From NCBI GenBank assembly GCA_012512595.1, contig JAAZDW010000006.1, forward strand, positions 1 to 51,263: a stretch of 51,263 nucleotides of DNA, written 5' to 3'. This DNA comes from Erysipelothrix sp. (GTDB lineage Bacteria; Bacillota_I; Bacilli_A; Erysipelotrichales; Erysipelotrichaceae). The position numbers and the translations under genes were made by a program. The notes beneath the pieces were generated by a model that was given only the letters and a program-made list of their open reading frames with translations, was not told the origin of the DNA and made no database searches. This document shows positions 7,297 through 16,733 of this stretch, piece by piece (the first letter of the stretch is position 1; each line of letters opens with the position of its first letter).

Positions 7297-9017
7297 GCGC
7301 CATCTCCTGGTTCTGGTTCAGGATCTGGTTCTGGATCTGGTACAACCGGTCCTGTATCTTCGTAATATTTAATAATAACTGAACTATTTTCAGTTTGAAC
7401 ATAGATTGAATTTCGAGCTGGAAGCGTTGAATGAACCTTGTTTTTTTCTTGAGCCGCTAAAAATTCTGGGCTACCTTCAGTAATAGGTTCTAAGATTACC
7501 TTTGCGCCTAAGTCTTCTAAAATCTTTTGAGCTTGGTAGATATCCATTCCATATAAATTACTTGGGATTGTAATTTCTTGTTCTTTAGCAACAACAAACT
7601 TTACTTCAACTGTATTGTTTGGGTTTAGTTTACTGCCGGCAACAATACTTTGAGAAAATATTTCACCCGCTGCTACATTTGGAATTGTCGAATATTCAGT
7701 TCTAATTACAATCTTTAAGGCGTTTTCTAATTCATACCTTACAACATCATAGTCGCGACCTACATAGTCTCCAAAGACAAAATACTTTCCTAAAGAGACG
7801 ACAATATTTATTTGACTCCCCTTTTCAACTTGACTATTAGAACGTGGAGTTTGTTTAATAACATTATTTACATCTAGCTCATCATCTAAGTCACGGTCTA
7901 TGGTACCAATTATTAAGCCATAGTCTAATAATCTATTTCTCGCATCATCTAAGCTTAGCCCGACAACATCGGGCACAACTACTTCTTCGATTTGTTTTGG
8001 AAGCATTGAAATATATATAGCTCCAAAAAGTAAGACTACGGCCAACACTGAGGCTATAATCACATTTCTTTTACGCATTTTATTTCTTTTTGGATTTTTT
8101 TGTGTTTCTTCAACTGTTTGAAGTTTTGAAATAACTTTTGTTTTATCATCTGAGACTAATAGTGGATCAGTTGCTAGTTTTTTAACATCCTTTTTATCTT
8201 CATCAAAAACACTTTCAAGCTCGCGTAACATTTCTAAGGCACTTTTATATCTTTGTTGCTTATTTTTAAAGGTAGCCTTAATTATTACATTTTCAACTGT
8301 TTGGGCAATCGTTGGATTAAATTCTCTAATACTTGGAATTGGTTTATTAATGTGCTGCATTGCGATTTGAATTGCGGTTTCACCTGAAAATGGTACTGAT
8401 CCTGCCAACAGTTCATAGAAAACAATTCCTAAAGCATAAATATCACTTTGATAAGTAGCCTTTTCACCACGCGCAAGTTCTGGAGCTAGGTAGTGAACAC
8501 TACCCATAACCGTTTCTTTTTGGGTCAAATGTAAGGCATTTTGGGCTAAGGCAATCCCAAAATCAGTAATTATAACACTACCATCACTTTTTACTAAGAC
8601 ATTTTGGGGTTTAATATCACGGTGAATAATTTCATTATTGTGAGCTTCACTAATCGCACTAGTTAACTGCCTCATAATATAAATTGCTTCTTCTTGATAT
8701 AAGCCACCACGATCACTGACTAATTGTTTTAAGGTTTTACCATCAACATATTCCATTACGATATATTGACGCGAATCATGTTCACCAATATCAAAGATTT
8801 CAATAATATTTGGATGCGATAATTTACTAACCGCCACCGCCTCATGTTTAAATCTTAAAAGTGAAACTGCATCACTAGCGATTTCATTGCGTAAGATTTT
8901 AATCGCAACATCACGTTCTAAAAGAATATCATAGGCTAAGTAAACGTCAGCCATTCCACCTTGGCCAATTATTTTTACAATCTTATAGCGTTTTGCTAAA
9001 ATATCGCCTTTATTCAT
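7293..9017 (-). CDS. prkC: Membrane Ser/Thr kinase with three PASTA domains (PrkC/Stk family)
   Basis: A 574-residue Hanks-type kinase. The cytoplasmic domain has the glycine loop GQGGMADVY (18-26), Lys40, HRDIKPQN (132-139) and DFG (152-154). A charged linker leads to one membrane span (about 318-337). Three extracellular PASTA repeats follow (about 345-415, 416-482, 485-555). The C-terminus is an acidic Pro/Glu/Asp tail of PDPEP-like repeats, possibly a spacer. PASTA domains normally bind muropeptides or lipid II and link the kinase to wall growth and division. The partner phosphatase is encoded directly upstream with an 8-base overlap. The presence of PASTA is notable because ftsA-ftsZ here lack neighbouring wall genes. 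Confidence 0.95.
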   Translation of the reverse strand: MNKGDILAKRYKIVKIIGQGGMADVYLAYDILLERDVAIKILRNEIASDAVSLLRFKHEAVAVSKLSHPNIIEIFDIGEHDSRQYIVMEYVDGKTLKQLVSDRGGLYQEEAIYIMRQLTSAISEAHNNEIIHRDIKPQNVLVKSDGSVIITDFGIALAQNALHLTQKETVMGSVHYLAPELARGEKATYQSDIYALGIVFYELLAGSVPFSGETAIQIAMQHINKPIPSIREFNPTIAQTVENVIIKATFKNKQQRYKSALEMLRELESVFDEDKKDVKKLATDPLLVSDDKTKVISKLQTVEETQKNPKRNKMRKRNVIIASVLAVVLLFGAIYISMLPKQIEEVVVPDVVGLSLDDARNRLLDYGLIIGTIDRDLDDELDVNNVIKQTPRSNSQVEKGSQINIVVSLGKYFVFGDYVGRDYDVVRYELENALKIVIRTEYSTIPNVAAGEIFSQSIVAGSKLNPNNTVEVKFVVAKEQEITIPSNLYGMDIYQAQKILEDLGAKVILEPITEGSPEFLAAQEKNKVHSTLPARNSIYVQTENSSVIIKYYEDTGPVVPDPEPDPEPEPGDGA

Positions 9018-9753
9018 GGAAAAAACCTCCTAAGTCCGCGAGAATAATTGTGACATTGTCATAGCCGCCAACACTGTTGGCCTTGGTAATTAGAGCTTCT
9101 AATGTTTGATCCATTTGTATTTCATTATTATTAATAATTTTAAAGAGATCCGCATGTTTTACATAACCTGACAAGCCATCAGTACAAAGCAAAAGTTTTT
9201 CACCTTTAGCTACAATAAAAGTATCAACCCTTAAAGACCCGACAACCCCTAAGGCATTAGTTAAGACATTTCTTTGGGGATGATTTTCGATTTCATCAAC
9301 TGTAATTTTACCAGAGGCCGCAAGTTCATAAACTAAACTGTGATCTATTGTCACCTGTTTTAGGTGGTCTTTTTCTAAAACATAGGCCCGACTATCGCCA
9401 ACATTGGCGACAATAATCTCATTATTGATAAATAAAGCCCCGACAAAGGTTGTACCCATTCCTGCATAGTCATCGGTTGTGGCAGTAGTTGAATAAATTA
9501 AATCATTAGTCTCGTTTAAAACTTTCTTTAACCAAGTTTCACCTTCACTAAGGTCTAAAAACCCATCAATTTGAGAAAAACTTTCACCAATATTTTTAGT
9601 GGCGATTAAACTTGCGACATCGCCAGCTTTGGCTCCACCAATACCATCACACACAAGCGCTAAAATGTCACCCTTATTATTTTTTGTGATTAAATAATTG
9701 TCTTGGTTGTTTGCTCTAACTAAACCAATGTCACTTCTTCCTGCAATTTTCAT
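9010..9753 (-). CDS. prpC: PP2C-type Ser/Thr phosphatase (PrpC/Stp)
   Basis: The metal-dependent cytoplasmic phosphatase that opposes the PASTA kinase. In 247 residues it carries the PPM metal-binding motifs: DNQDNYL-type start (RANNQDNYL), VCDGIGGAKAGDVAS, VANVGDSRAY, LCTDGLSGYV and GGYDNVTIIL. Its start overlaps the rlmN stop as TAATG and its end overlaps prkC, whose AGGAGG lies inside the prpC end. The kinase/phosphatase pair is conserved in this position across Bacillota. Confidence 0.95.
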   Translation of the reverse strand: MKIAGRSDIGLVRANNQDNYLITKNNKGDILALVCDGIGGAKAGDVASLIATKNIGESFSQIDGFLDLSEGETWLKKVLNETNDLIYSTTATTDDYAGMGTTFVGALFINNEIIVANVGDSRAYVLEKDHLKQVTIDHSLVYELAASGKITVDEIENHPQRNVLTNALGVVGSLRVDTFIVAKGEKLLLCTDGLSGYVKHADLFKIINNNEIQMDQTLEALITKANSVGGYDNVTIILADLGGFFHE

Positions 9754-10790
9754 TATAAATTCCTTTCACTTTGTGCTCTAAGTTGACCACATGCTGCTTC
9801 TATTTCATCACCATGTTTGGCTCTTAAAGTTGCCTTTACACCTAGCTTCATCAACATATCATAAAATTTTAATGATTCTTTATCTGAAGTAGAACTAAAA
9901 CCTGACTCATCAACTGAATTATATGGAATTAAATTTACATAGGCATTTCTATTTCTTACAATTTCAGCAAGTTGATTTGCACACTCTTGGGTATCATTTA
10001 AGCCTTTCAATAAAATATATTCAAAAGTAATACGTCGATTGCTTTTTGAAGAATAATAATCTAAAGATGAAAGTAATTCTTTTAATGGATAAGCATGATT
10101 GATCGGCATAATTTTACTTCTTAGGTCATCATTTGGGGCGTGGAGCGAAATCGCAATGTTAAATTGATAGTCTCCATCCGCAAATTGTCTAATCTTTGGT
10201 GCAATTCCACATGTACTAACCGTAATTTTGCGGGCTCCAACTTCTAGTCCATGATCTGAGTTTATCGTCTTCATAAATTGTATTGTATTATCATAGTTAT
10301 CAAAAGGCTCGCCAATACCCATTATTACAACATTACTAACACGATCTTGACTTTTATCTAATTGTTTTTGAACAAATAAAACCTGACTTACCATTTCTGA
10401 TACAGTTAGATTTCTTTTTTTCTTTAATAAGCCGCTAGCACAAAATTTACAGCCCATATTGCAGCCGACTTGAGAAGTAACACAAACACTTTTTCCATAA
10501 TCATTGTACATTAAGACTGTTTCAATTAAGTGGCCATCCGCTAGTTTAAATAAATACTTTGTTGTGCCATCTTTAGCTGTTTGTTGATTCACAACTTCAA
10601 GGGAGCTAAAAGTAAAGTCTTTTTCCAACATTGTCCTAAAGTCTTTTGCTAAATCAGTCATTTCATCAAAACCATTAACGCGCTTTTTATATAACCAAGT
10701 AAAAAGTTGTTGCGCTCTAAATTTGCGCATCCCTTTTTCTAAAATATATTCTTCCATTTCTTTATAACTATAATCGTATATGTCTCTCAT
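9753..10790 (-). CDS. rlmN: 23S rRNA (A2503-C2)/tRNA (A37-C2) methyltransferase RlmN
   Basis: A radical-SAM enzyme that methylates C2 of A2503 in 23S rRNA and A37 in some tRNAs. The 4Fe-4S motif CNMGCKFC (CxxxCxxC) is present, and the C-terminal methyl-carrying cysteine lies in EAACGQLRAQ. Length is 345 residues, as usual. The start is preceded by GGTGA. It sits 27 bp after rsmB in the priA block. Confidence 0.97.
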   Translation of the reverse strand: MRDIYDYSYKEMEEYILEKGMRKFRAQQLFTWLYKKRVNGFDEMTDLAKDFRTMLEKDFTFSSLEVVNQQTAKDGTTKYLFKLADGHLIETVLMYNDYGKSVCVTSQVGCNMGCKFCASGLLKKKRNLTVSEMVSQVLFVQKQLDKSQDRVSNVVIMGIGEPFDNYDNTIQFMKTINSDHGLEVGARKITVSTCGIAPKIRQFADGDYQFNIAISLHAPNDDLRSKIMPINHAYPLKELLSSLDYYSSKSNRRITFEYILLKGLNDTQECANQLAEIVRNRNAYVNLIPYNSVDESGFSSTSDKESLKFYDMLMKLGVKATLRAKHGDEIEAACGQLRAQSERNL

Positions 10791-10817
10791 AATTTCACCA
10801 TCTCTATTTTACCATAT

Positions 10818-12056
10818 TTAAATTTTTCTTTTTAGCTTTGCAATATAGAAGCTATCGCTATTATTTTGATGTCCAAAGATTGTTTCTTCAATAATTAATT
10901 CAAATTCTTGGTGGTTTTTTAAAATTCTTTGAACTTGTCTTTCATTTTCTTTTTTATTTAAGGTACAAGTTGAATAAATCAGTTCGCCACCAGGTTTTAC
11001 CATCTTAATTGCTGAATCTAAAAGTTGTGCTTGGAGATCAACTAAGTCATCGAGGTTGTTTGGGGTTGTAAAGATCTTTATTTCTGGTTTACCCCGCATT
11101 ACACCAAAGCCTGAGCATGGGGCATCGACTAAAACCTTATCATAACTTAATCTTTCTAAGTAGTCTTCAAGTTTTGTCGCATCATTGACCCAAATGTTGA
11201 CAGAATTTAGTCCTAAACGTTTTTTATCATCCAAGATAAGTTTAGCTCGGTTTTCATGGAGTTCAACTGCATCAATCTCACCGCTATCGCCTCTTAGCGA
11301 TGCAATGTGGAAGGCCTTGGTGCCAGGAGCACTACAAGTGTCCAAAACTTTATCTAAGGGCTGGGCGTTGACTGTGTGGGCAACAAGTTGACTAGCACTA
11401 TCTTGAATTGAAACACTTCCATCTTGGAAATATTTACTCTTAAAAATATTACCATCATAGTAAACTGCTTCTGGAGCCAGTTGAGCCTTAGTAAATAGTG
11501 GGTCTTTTAATATCGCTTCTAAGCTTGTTTTATGTAAGTTAACCCGTAAAGTTAAATTTGATTGACTGTTATTATGTTTTAAAAAGGCTAGTGTGTTTTC
11601 TAAACCATAGTGGGCCGTCCACATTGAAATTAGCCACAACGGATGACTATACTTAATTGCTAAATCTTCTAAAGATTTCTCATTAAAGTCTGGCATTCCT
11701 TCTTTAATGAATTTCTTTAAGACAGCATTTGTTAATTTGGTATATTTGCTATGTTCAATATCTTTACTAATTTCAACTAAGTTATTAACAATTGCATAAT
11801 CTGGTGTGTTATCGAGTTCACTTAACATATAAACACCTAAATCTAAAAGGACACTAATCTTTATTTCTAAGTCATCTTTTACAAACCGACTCCAGCCAAA
11901 ACGAACTTTTTTATAATTTCTCAAAGTGCCATAGACAAGGTGGGTAATAAAATTGGCATTATAACTGTCATCAAGGCCTTGAAGTAGTAAGTTTGAATAA
12001 GCCTTATCTTTTCTTACTGCGTATATGATTTCATAAGCTTTTTTAGTGTTTTCCAT
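10818..12056 (-). CDS. rsmB: 16S rRNA (C967-C5) methyltransferase RsmB
   Basis: A SAM-dependent m5C methyltransferase of the small-subunit rRNA. The 412-residue protein has an N-terminal NusB-like RNA-binding domain (about 1-130). A Rossmann domain follows, with DTCSAPGTKAFH, VLVDAPCSGFGVMRGKPE and the catalytic YSTCTLNKKENE. The ATG immediately follows the priA stop. In Bacillus, def and fmt lie between priA and this gene; they are absent from this junction. Confidence 0.95.
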   Translation of the reverse strand: MENTKKAYEIIYAVRKDKAYSNLLLQGLDDSYNANFITHLVYGTLRNYKKVRFGWSRFVKDDLEIKISVLLDLGVYMLSELDNTPDYAIVNNLVEISKDIEHSKYTKLTNAVLKKFIKEGMPDFNEKSLEDLAIKYSHPLWLISMWTAHYGLENTLAFLKHNNSQSNLTLRVNLHKTSLEAILKDPLFTKAQLAPEAVYYDGNIFKSKYFQDGSVSIQDSASQLVAHTVNAQPLDKVLDTCSAPGTKAFHIASLRGDSGEIDAVELHENRAKLILDDKKRLGLNSVNIWVNDATKLEDYLERLSYDKVLVDAPCSGFGVMRGKPEIKIFTTPNNLDDLVDLQAQLLDSAIKMVKPGGELIYSTCTLNKKENERQVQRILKNHQEFELIIEETIFGHQNNSDSFYIAKLKRKI

Positions 12057-14234
12057 TTATTCCATCTCCATCGGGTTTACATCTATTAGTATATTAACAC
12101 TTGCCAAGCGTTTTGTAAGTTTACTGTTTACTTCACTTAAGGTTTTAGTCATTAAGTCTAAATCTTTACCTTTTAAAATAAACTGAAAGCGGTGCTGACG
12201 TTTAATTTTCGTCATTAAACTGGGACCCAGTGTTGTCCAAACATTTTCTTGGTTTAAAAGTTCTTTTACCATCGCCGTTTTTTCTTCTAACAGTTGTTCA
12301 TTATGATGGCTTAAGACAATTTTAATTAAGTATGAATAAGGTGGATAGTTAGCTAAATGGCGGTATTGCATTTCTTGGTTAAAAAATCTAATATAGTCAT
12401 TTTGACAAGCTAAGACAATTGCATAGTGTTTGGCATCAAAGGATTGAACAATTAATTCACTTTTAAGTTGACCCCTACCACCACGACCACTTACTTGGGT
12501 AATTAAATTAAAAGTATCTTCAACACTACGATAACTATTACGTGCTAGCATTGCATCAGCACTTAAAACTCCAACTAAGGTAACACGGTGATAGTCTAAA
12601 CCTTTAGCGATCATTTGTGTCCCAAGTAAAATATCCCCTTTATTTTCAAACTCATTTAATAAGCGTTCATGACTACCCTTTTTTCCAACTTGATCAGCAT
12701 CCATTCTTACAACATGGGCCTTTGGAAAAAGCTTGTTTAGTTCAACTTCAACCCTCTGTGTGCCAAAACCACGATAAGTAAAACGATTATTACCACATTC
12801 ATCACAAGTAACTGGAAGCTTTTGAATTAAGCCGCAGACATGACAAACCATAATGTTGTCATCGCGATGATAGCTCATCGCAACATCACAATCTTTACAC
12901 ATCTTAACACTTAAACATTTAGTACATGTAAAAACAGGAGTATAACCGCGCCGGTTTAAAAGGATTACACTTTGTTGATTATTATCTAAACGCTCTTGAA
13001 TTGCCGCAATTAACTCGTTAGTTAAAATATTTGACTGGCCCTTGTATAAGGCTTTTTGGGTATCAATAATTCGGTAAGGAATACGCTGGTGAACACCAAT
13101 TTTATTAGGAAGTTCTAAAAGATGATAAACTCCTTTAGCAGCTCTTGCATAAGACTCTAAAGATGGCGTAGCGCTGCCTAAAATTACCTTGGCTTGATGA
13201 TTTAAAGCGCGCTCGATCGCCACATCGCGAGCGTGGTAGCGTGGCATTGAACCTTGTTTATAAGACCCATCATGTTCCTCATCTAAAATTATAAAACCAA
13301 TATTGTCAAATGGCATAAAGATACTGCTTCGAGTACCAACGACAAGTTTTACCTCGCCTTTAACAACTCGTTGATATTGTTCATATTTTTCTTGGTCATT
13401 AAGATAAGAATGATAAATAGCGACCTTGTCACCAAAACGACTTCTAACATGGTTTATCATTTGTGGAGTTAGTGATATCTCAGGAACTAAAATTAAAACT
13501 GACTGACCTTTTTCTAAAGCCTGTCTTGCCAATTGTAAATAAATTTCAGTTTTGCCCGAACCGGTGACCCCATGCAGTAAGTAAACTTGGTCATCTGTTG
13601 CTAAGATTTCTTTGTAAACTGACTCTTGGTCTGGCGTTAATTTATGAAAGGGTTTTGTTTCTACTTTTTGTTCATAATAACGGCTTTCCTTTTTAAACTT
13701 AACTACTAAGCCTTTATCTTCCATTCGATTTAAAAGGCTTCCATTAAAAGCCTTATTAAAATCTGTTTGTGTTTGTGGCTGATTATTTTTAATATAATTA
13801 TAAGCTTCCGTTTGAAGCGGTGTTAATTTAATATCTTTACTATCTACAACTTCAACAAAAGTTGTAAACTTCTTTTTGCCAAAAGAACTAGATGGTTTTA
13901 ATTTTGAAGGTAGCATTACTGATAAACAAGCGATTAAAGGTGATATCGTTTTTTCTTGTAAAAAATAAGCCAATTCTAACAATTCTTTATTTAAAATCAC
14001 AAAGTCATCAACAACTGAGATAATAGGATTAAGTTTAAATCCAAACTCCTCTTCATATTTTTCCATACTGCCGGCGTACTCTTCTACTTCCATCACAATT
14101 CCAACTGTTTTACGGTTATTAAAAAGTACAAAAACTCTTAGCCCAGGTTTAACCGCTATGTCATTTATAAGATAGGAGTAAGTTTGATCAACTTGAAAAA
14201 CTGAATATTCGACTAATACTTTTGCAATAAGCAT
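12057..14234 (-). CDS. priA: Primosomal helicase PriA
   Basis: A 3'-5' DNA helicase that reloads the replisome at stalled forks. The 725-residue protein has an N-terminal DNA-binding region, Walker A GVTGSGKTEIY, the DEEH box, and GSATPS. The two-zinc region has four Cys pairs (CTKC, CKDC, CHVC, CDEC), followed by helicase motifs V/VI (GTQMIAKGLDY, QVSGRGGRG). The ATG follows AGAGGTG. It is the first gene of the block ending at thiN, with its own promoter upstream. Confidence 0.97.
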   Translation of the reverse strand: MLIAKVLVEYSVFQVDQTYSYLINDIAVKPGLRVFVLFNNRKTVGIVMEVEEYAGSMEKYEEEFGFKLNPIISVVDDFVILNKELLELAYFLQEKTISPLIACLSVMLPSKLKPSSSFGKKKFTTFVEVVDSKDIKLTPLQTEAYNYIKNNQPQTQTDFNKAFNGSLLNRMEDKGLVVKFKKESRYYEQKVETKPFHKLTPDQESVYKEILATDDQVYLLHGVTGSGKTEIYLQLARQALEKGQSVLILVPEISLTPQMINHVRSRFGDKVAIYHSYLNDQEKYEQYQRVVKGEVKLVVGTRSSIFMPFDNIGFIILDEEHDGSYKQGSMPRYHARDVAIERALNHQAKVILGSATPSLESYARAAKGVYHLLELPNKIGVHQRIPYRIIDTQKALYKGQSNILTNELIAAIQERLDNNQQSVILLNRRGYTPVFTCTKCLSVKMCKDCDVAMSYHRDDNIMVCHVCGLIQKLPVTCDECGNNRFTYRGFGTQRVEVELNKLFPKAHVVRMDADQVGKKGSHERLLNEFENKGDILLGTQMIAKGLDYHRVTLVGVLSADAMLARNSYRSVEDTFNLITQVSGRGGRGQLKSELIVQSFDAKHYAIVLACQNDYIRFFNQEMQYRHLANYPPYSYLIKIVLSHHNEQLLEEKTAMVKELLNQENVWTTLGPSLMTKIKRQHRFQFILKGKDLDLMTKTLSEVNSKLTKRLASVNILIDVNPMEME

Positions 14235-14251
14235 AAAACACCTCTTTTTAT

Positions 14252-14281
14252 ATTATACTACATCCTAGCCTATCAAGACAA
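14252..14281 (-). promoter_or_regulatory. Promoter of the priA-thiN operon
   Basis: TTGTCT (14276-14281), an 18-base spacer and a perfect TATAAT (14252-14257) lie just before priA on the minus strand. The predicted leader is very short. Confidence 0.65.
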
Positions 14282-14316
14282 AAAGCACTAGTAAAACAAT
14301 TTTTATCCAAAATAGT

Positions 14317-15294
14317 TTAAAACCAATTTTTCTTTTTAAAATATCTCAAGAGCACTAATATAATTATTGTTGAAATAATCCAAAAACTAAGATAGCCATA
14401 CTTCCAATTTAGTTCAGGTAAATACTTAAAGTTCATCCCATAAACACCGGCCAAAAAAGTCAGTGGAATAAATATGGAAGAGAAAATCGTTAAAACTTTC
14501 ATAATTTCATTTGTCTTATTACTAATGCTAGATAAGTAAGTGTCTAACATTCCTGAACAAATATCCCGATAAGTTTCAATAATATCAATTAATTGTATGA
14601 CATGGTCATAAACATCCCGAAAATAATATAGTGTTTTTTCATCAATGAGGTCATAGTCATTTTTGGAGATACCACTAATGGCATTACGCATTGGCCACAA
14701 AGCTTTTCTTATATATATTAAATCGCGTTTTATTCTATATATTTCCTGAAGTGACTCTTTTTTAGGATTTAATAATACTTGGTCTTCTACTTCATCAATA
14801 TACTCACCAATTTCTTCAACTACTTCAAAATAATCATCAACAATTGCATCAACCAGAGCATATAAAAGATCATCGGCTCCATTTTTTCTTATATTAGAGC
14901 CCTCTTTAATTCTGGTGATAATTGAATCGAATACCTTGGTTTCAGATTGTTGAAAAGATATAATTAAATTTTTAAATAAAATGAAACTATATTGTTCGAT
15001 CTTGATTTTTTTGTTTTCATCCATAACCATCCCATCGATAATAAGATATAAATACTCATTGTAATCTTGTAATTTAGACATGTGGTCTAAATCTAAAATA
15101 TCCTCAACAACTAATGGATGTAAGTTAAACTTATTTGCAATATCATTGATTAAATCAAGGTCAGCTAAAGATGTGATTTCAAGCCATTTAACATCTTCAC
15201 TTTCTTCTAAGACTAAATCATTAAAACTAAAAAATTCTTTTCGTTCAAAATTGTCACTATTATAATTTGTATACCAGTGCGATACCTTTTTCAT
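14317..15294 (-). CDS. corA: CorA-family magnesium/divalent cation channel
   Basis: A pentameric inner-membrane Mg2+ channel. The 325-residue protein has a long cytoplasmic alpha/beta and helical funnel domain, then two membrane helices at the C-terminus. The selectivity signature YGMN lies between them (VYGMNFKYLPELNW) and the tail is positive (RYFKKKNWF). It may carry Mg2+, Co2+ or Ni2+; the sequence alone does not decide. It stands as a single gene, with the serpin gene 33 bp downstream in the same direction. Confidence 0.95.
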   Translation of the reverse strand: MKKVSHWYTNYNSDNFERKEFFSFNDLVLEESEDVKWLEITSLADLDLINDIANKFNLHPLVVEDILDLDHMSKLQDYNEYLYLIIDGMVMDENKKIKIEQYSFILFKNLIISFQQSETKVFDSIITRIKEGSNIRKNGADDLLYALVDAIVDDYFEVVEEIGEYIDEVEDQVLLNPKKESLQEIYRIKRDLIYIRKALWPMRNAISGISKNDYDLIDEKTLYYFRDVYDHVIQLIDIIETYRDICSGMLDTYLSSISNKTNEIMKVLTIFSSIFIPLTFLAGVYGMNFKYLPELNWKYGYLSFWIISTIIILVLLRYFKKKNWF

Positions 15295-15327
15295 AAGACC
15301 CTCCAGACATGTTAATGCTACTTGATA

Positions 15328-16581
15328 CTAATTAAGACTCATCAAAACTCCCATAAACAGTGGTAATTCTTGTTGTAAATCAATTATCATATACACAAAC
15401 GGTCGATTTAAAATAACTTCTTTGCGGTCAATAATAACACTAGTTGTATCCATTACAACCGCAGTAACAGCTCCTGCCTTACTTCCTTTTTCATCAACAA
15501 CTAGTTTTGTTTTATGCACTATTTGGCTTATAAAAATATTTTCACCTTCAAATTTGCCTAATCTACTAAAGTCTGCCTGACTAGCCTCAAAGGCATCTGA
15601 AATTCCTAAGTTTTGTAATGGCTCATTTAAGAGCGTGCTGTATTCAATTGACATTTTAGGAAGCTGAAATAAAACCTCAGCTTCTTGTTTGTTTTCAAAT
15701 AAATCAAGTACCATCTGATAATCAAGCGATAATAAAAGTTTTTGAATTGAAAGATTATCTTTTGGCAAAAAAGCTACAAGGGCATACTTACTATCTTTGT
15801 AAGGTTTAATTACACCTGTTGCCAGATCATTTTCTAAATATATAGACTCAGATGAAGTCATAAATTCAACACTCTGACTGCCACCTGTTTCTAAGAAAAA
15901 ATCTCCCTGAATAACTTGGTCCACACGATAAATTTTCTCCCACTCTGCTTCAAAAGACAGGGCATTAATAAGATACATAATTGTCTGTGGTGATGGTGCT
16001 TGTTTTAGTAGTTCTGTGATTAAATTATTAGTCTTAGCCTTGACCCAATTATTTATATCGACTTTAGTAGTATTGTCAAAGGCGGACTTGTAAATACTTG
16101 CATCGTAGTAGTCTTTATTAATTTGTAAAAAACTATTTTCGATTACTAGTTTTGGATCATCTTTAAACCAAATCGAATTTGCAAGACTAACTTGATACTT
16201 TTGACTTGTTGGCAAATATTCACTATATGCCTTTAAGTAGTCATTAAGTCCTTGAATGTCTGAATTTAAAACCGCTTCTATTTCTAAAAGAGTCTGATTT
16301 TTGGCGCCATTGCCAGTCATAGCTAGCGCATAAACTATTGACAGTGGTGAAAGCAAAATATTTTCTGCTTCAAAACTCTCTAAAAAAAGTTTTAGTGAAA
16401 AATCTAAAATTTCATTTTTACGACTTAAGAATTTGTCACCCTGACTTGAAATGTCAATTAAATCAACTTTACTTTCTTTGTAACCTGACATAAGGTTAGA
16501 AGACTTAATTGATATTGGTGATGCACATCCTGATAAAACAAGTCCTAATAATAGCAAAACTTTTATAATTGATTTTTTCAT
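15328..16581 (-). CDS. Serpin-family protease inhibitor, predicted surface lipoprotein
   Basis: A serpin of about 417 residues with a lipoprotein signal peptide (hydrophobic stretch, then lipobox LSGC with Cys19), so it should be anchored outside the cell. Serpin landmarks are NILLSPLSIVYALAMTGNGA near the start, the INNWVKAKTNN region, LVVDEKGSKAGAVTAVVM (hinge before the reactive loop) and RPFVYMIIDLQQELPLFMG at the end. Small residues at P15-P9 (G, S, K, A, G, A, V) fit an inhibitory serpin. The scissile bond is probably near DTTS but is not certain. ATG 16581 is chosen over the GTG at 16587 because AGGAG lies 7 bases before it. Target proteases are unknown. Confidence 0.93.
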   Translation of the reverse strand: MKKSIIKVLLLLGLVLSGCASPISIKSSNLMSGYKESKVDLIDISSQGDKFLSRKNEILDFSLKLFLESFEAENILLSPLSIVYALAMTGNGAKNQTLLEIEAVLNSDIQGLNDYLKAYSEYLPTSQKYQVSLANSIWFKDDPKLVIENSFLQINKDYYDASIYKSAFDNTTKVDINNWVKAKTNNLITELLKQAPSPQTIMYLINALSFEAEWEKIYRVDQVIQGDFFLETGGSQSVEFMTSSESIYLENDLATGVIKPYKDSKYALVAFLPKDNLSIQKLLLSLDYQMVLDLFENKQEAEVLFQLPKMSIEYSTLLNEPLQNLGISDAFEASQADFSRLGKFEGENIFISQIVHKTKLVVDEKGSKAGAVTAVVMDTTSVIIDRKEVILNRPFVYMIIDLQQELPLFMGVLMSLN

Positions 16582-16680
16582 AGTCACACTCCTTGCTGTT
16601 AGCTATCTTTATTATATATTAATATCATTATATTTACGCTTAGAGTTATTATTTACTATCAATACTTAGGTTAGCTTATA

Positions 16681-16721
16681 AATTAAAAATGCACCCAGTT
16701 TATAGATTTGTTTGGATGCAT
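16681..16721 (-). terminator. Terminator of the padR operon
   Basis: Minus-strand hairpin with arms ATGCATCCA and TGGGTGCAT (16713-16721 and 16689-16697, one mismatch) and a 15-base loop, followed by a U-rich stretch. Confidence 0.75.
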
Positions 16722-16733
16722 CTTTAGTTTTGA

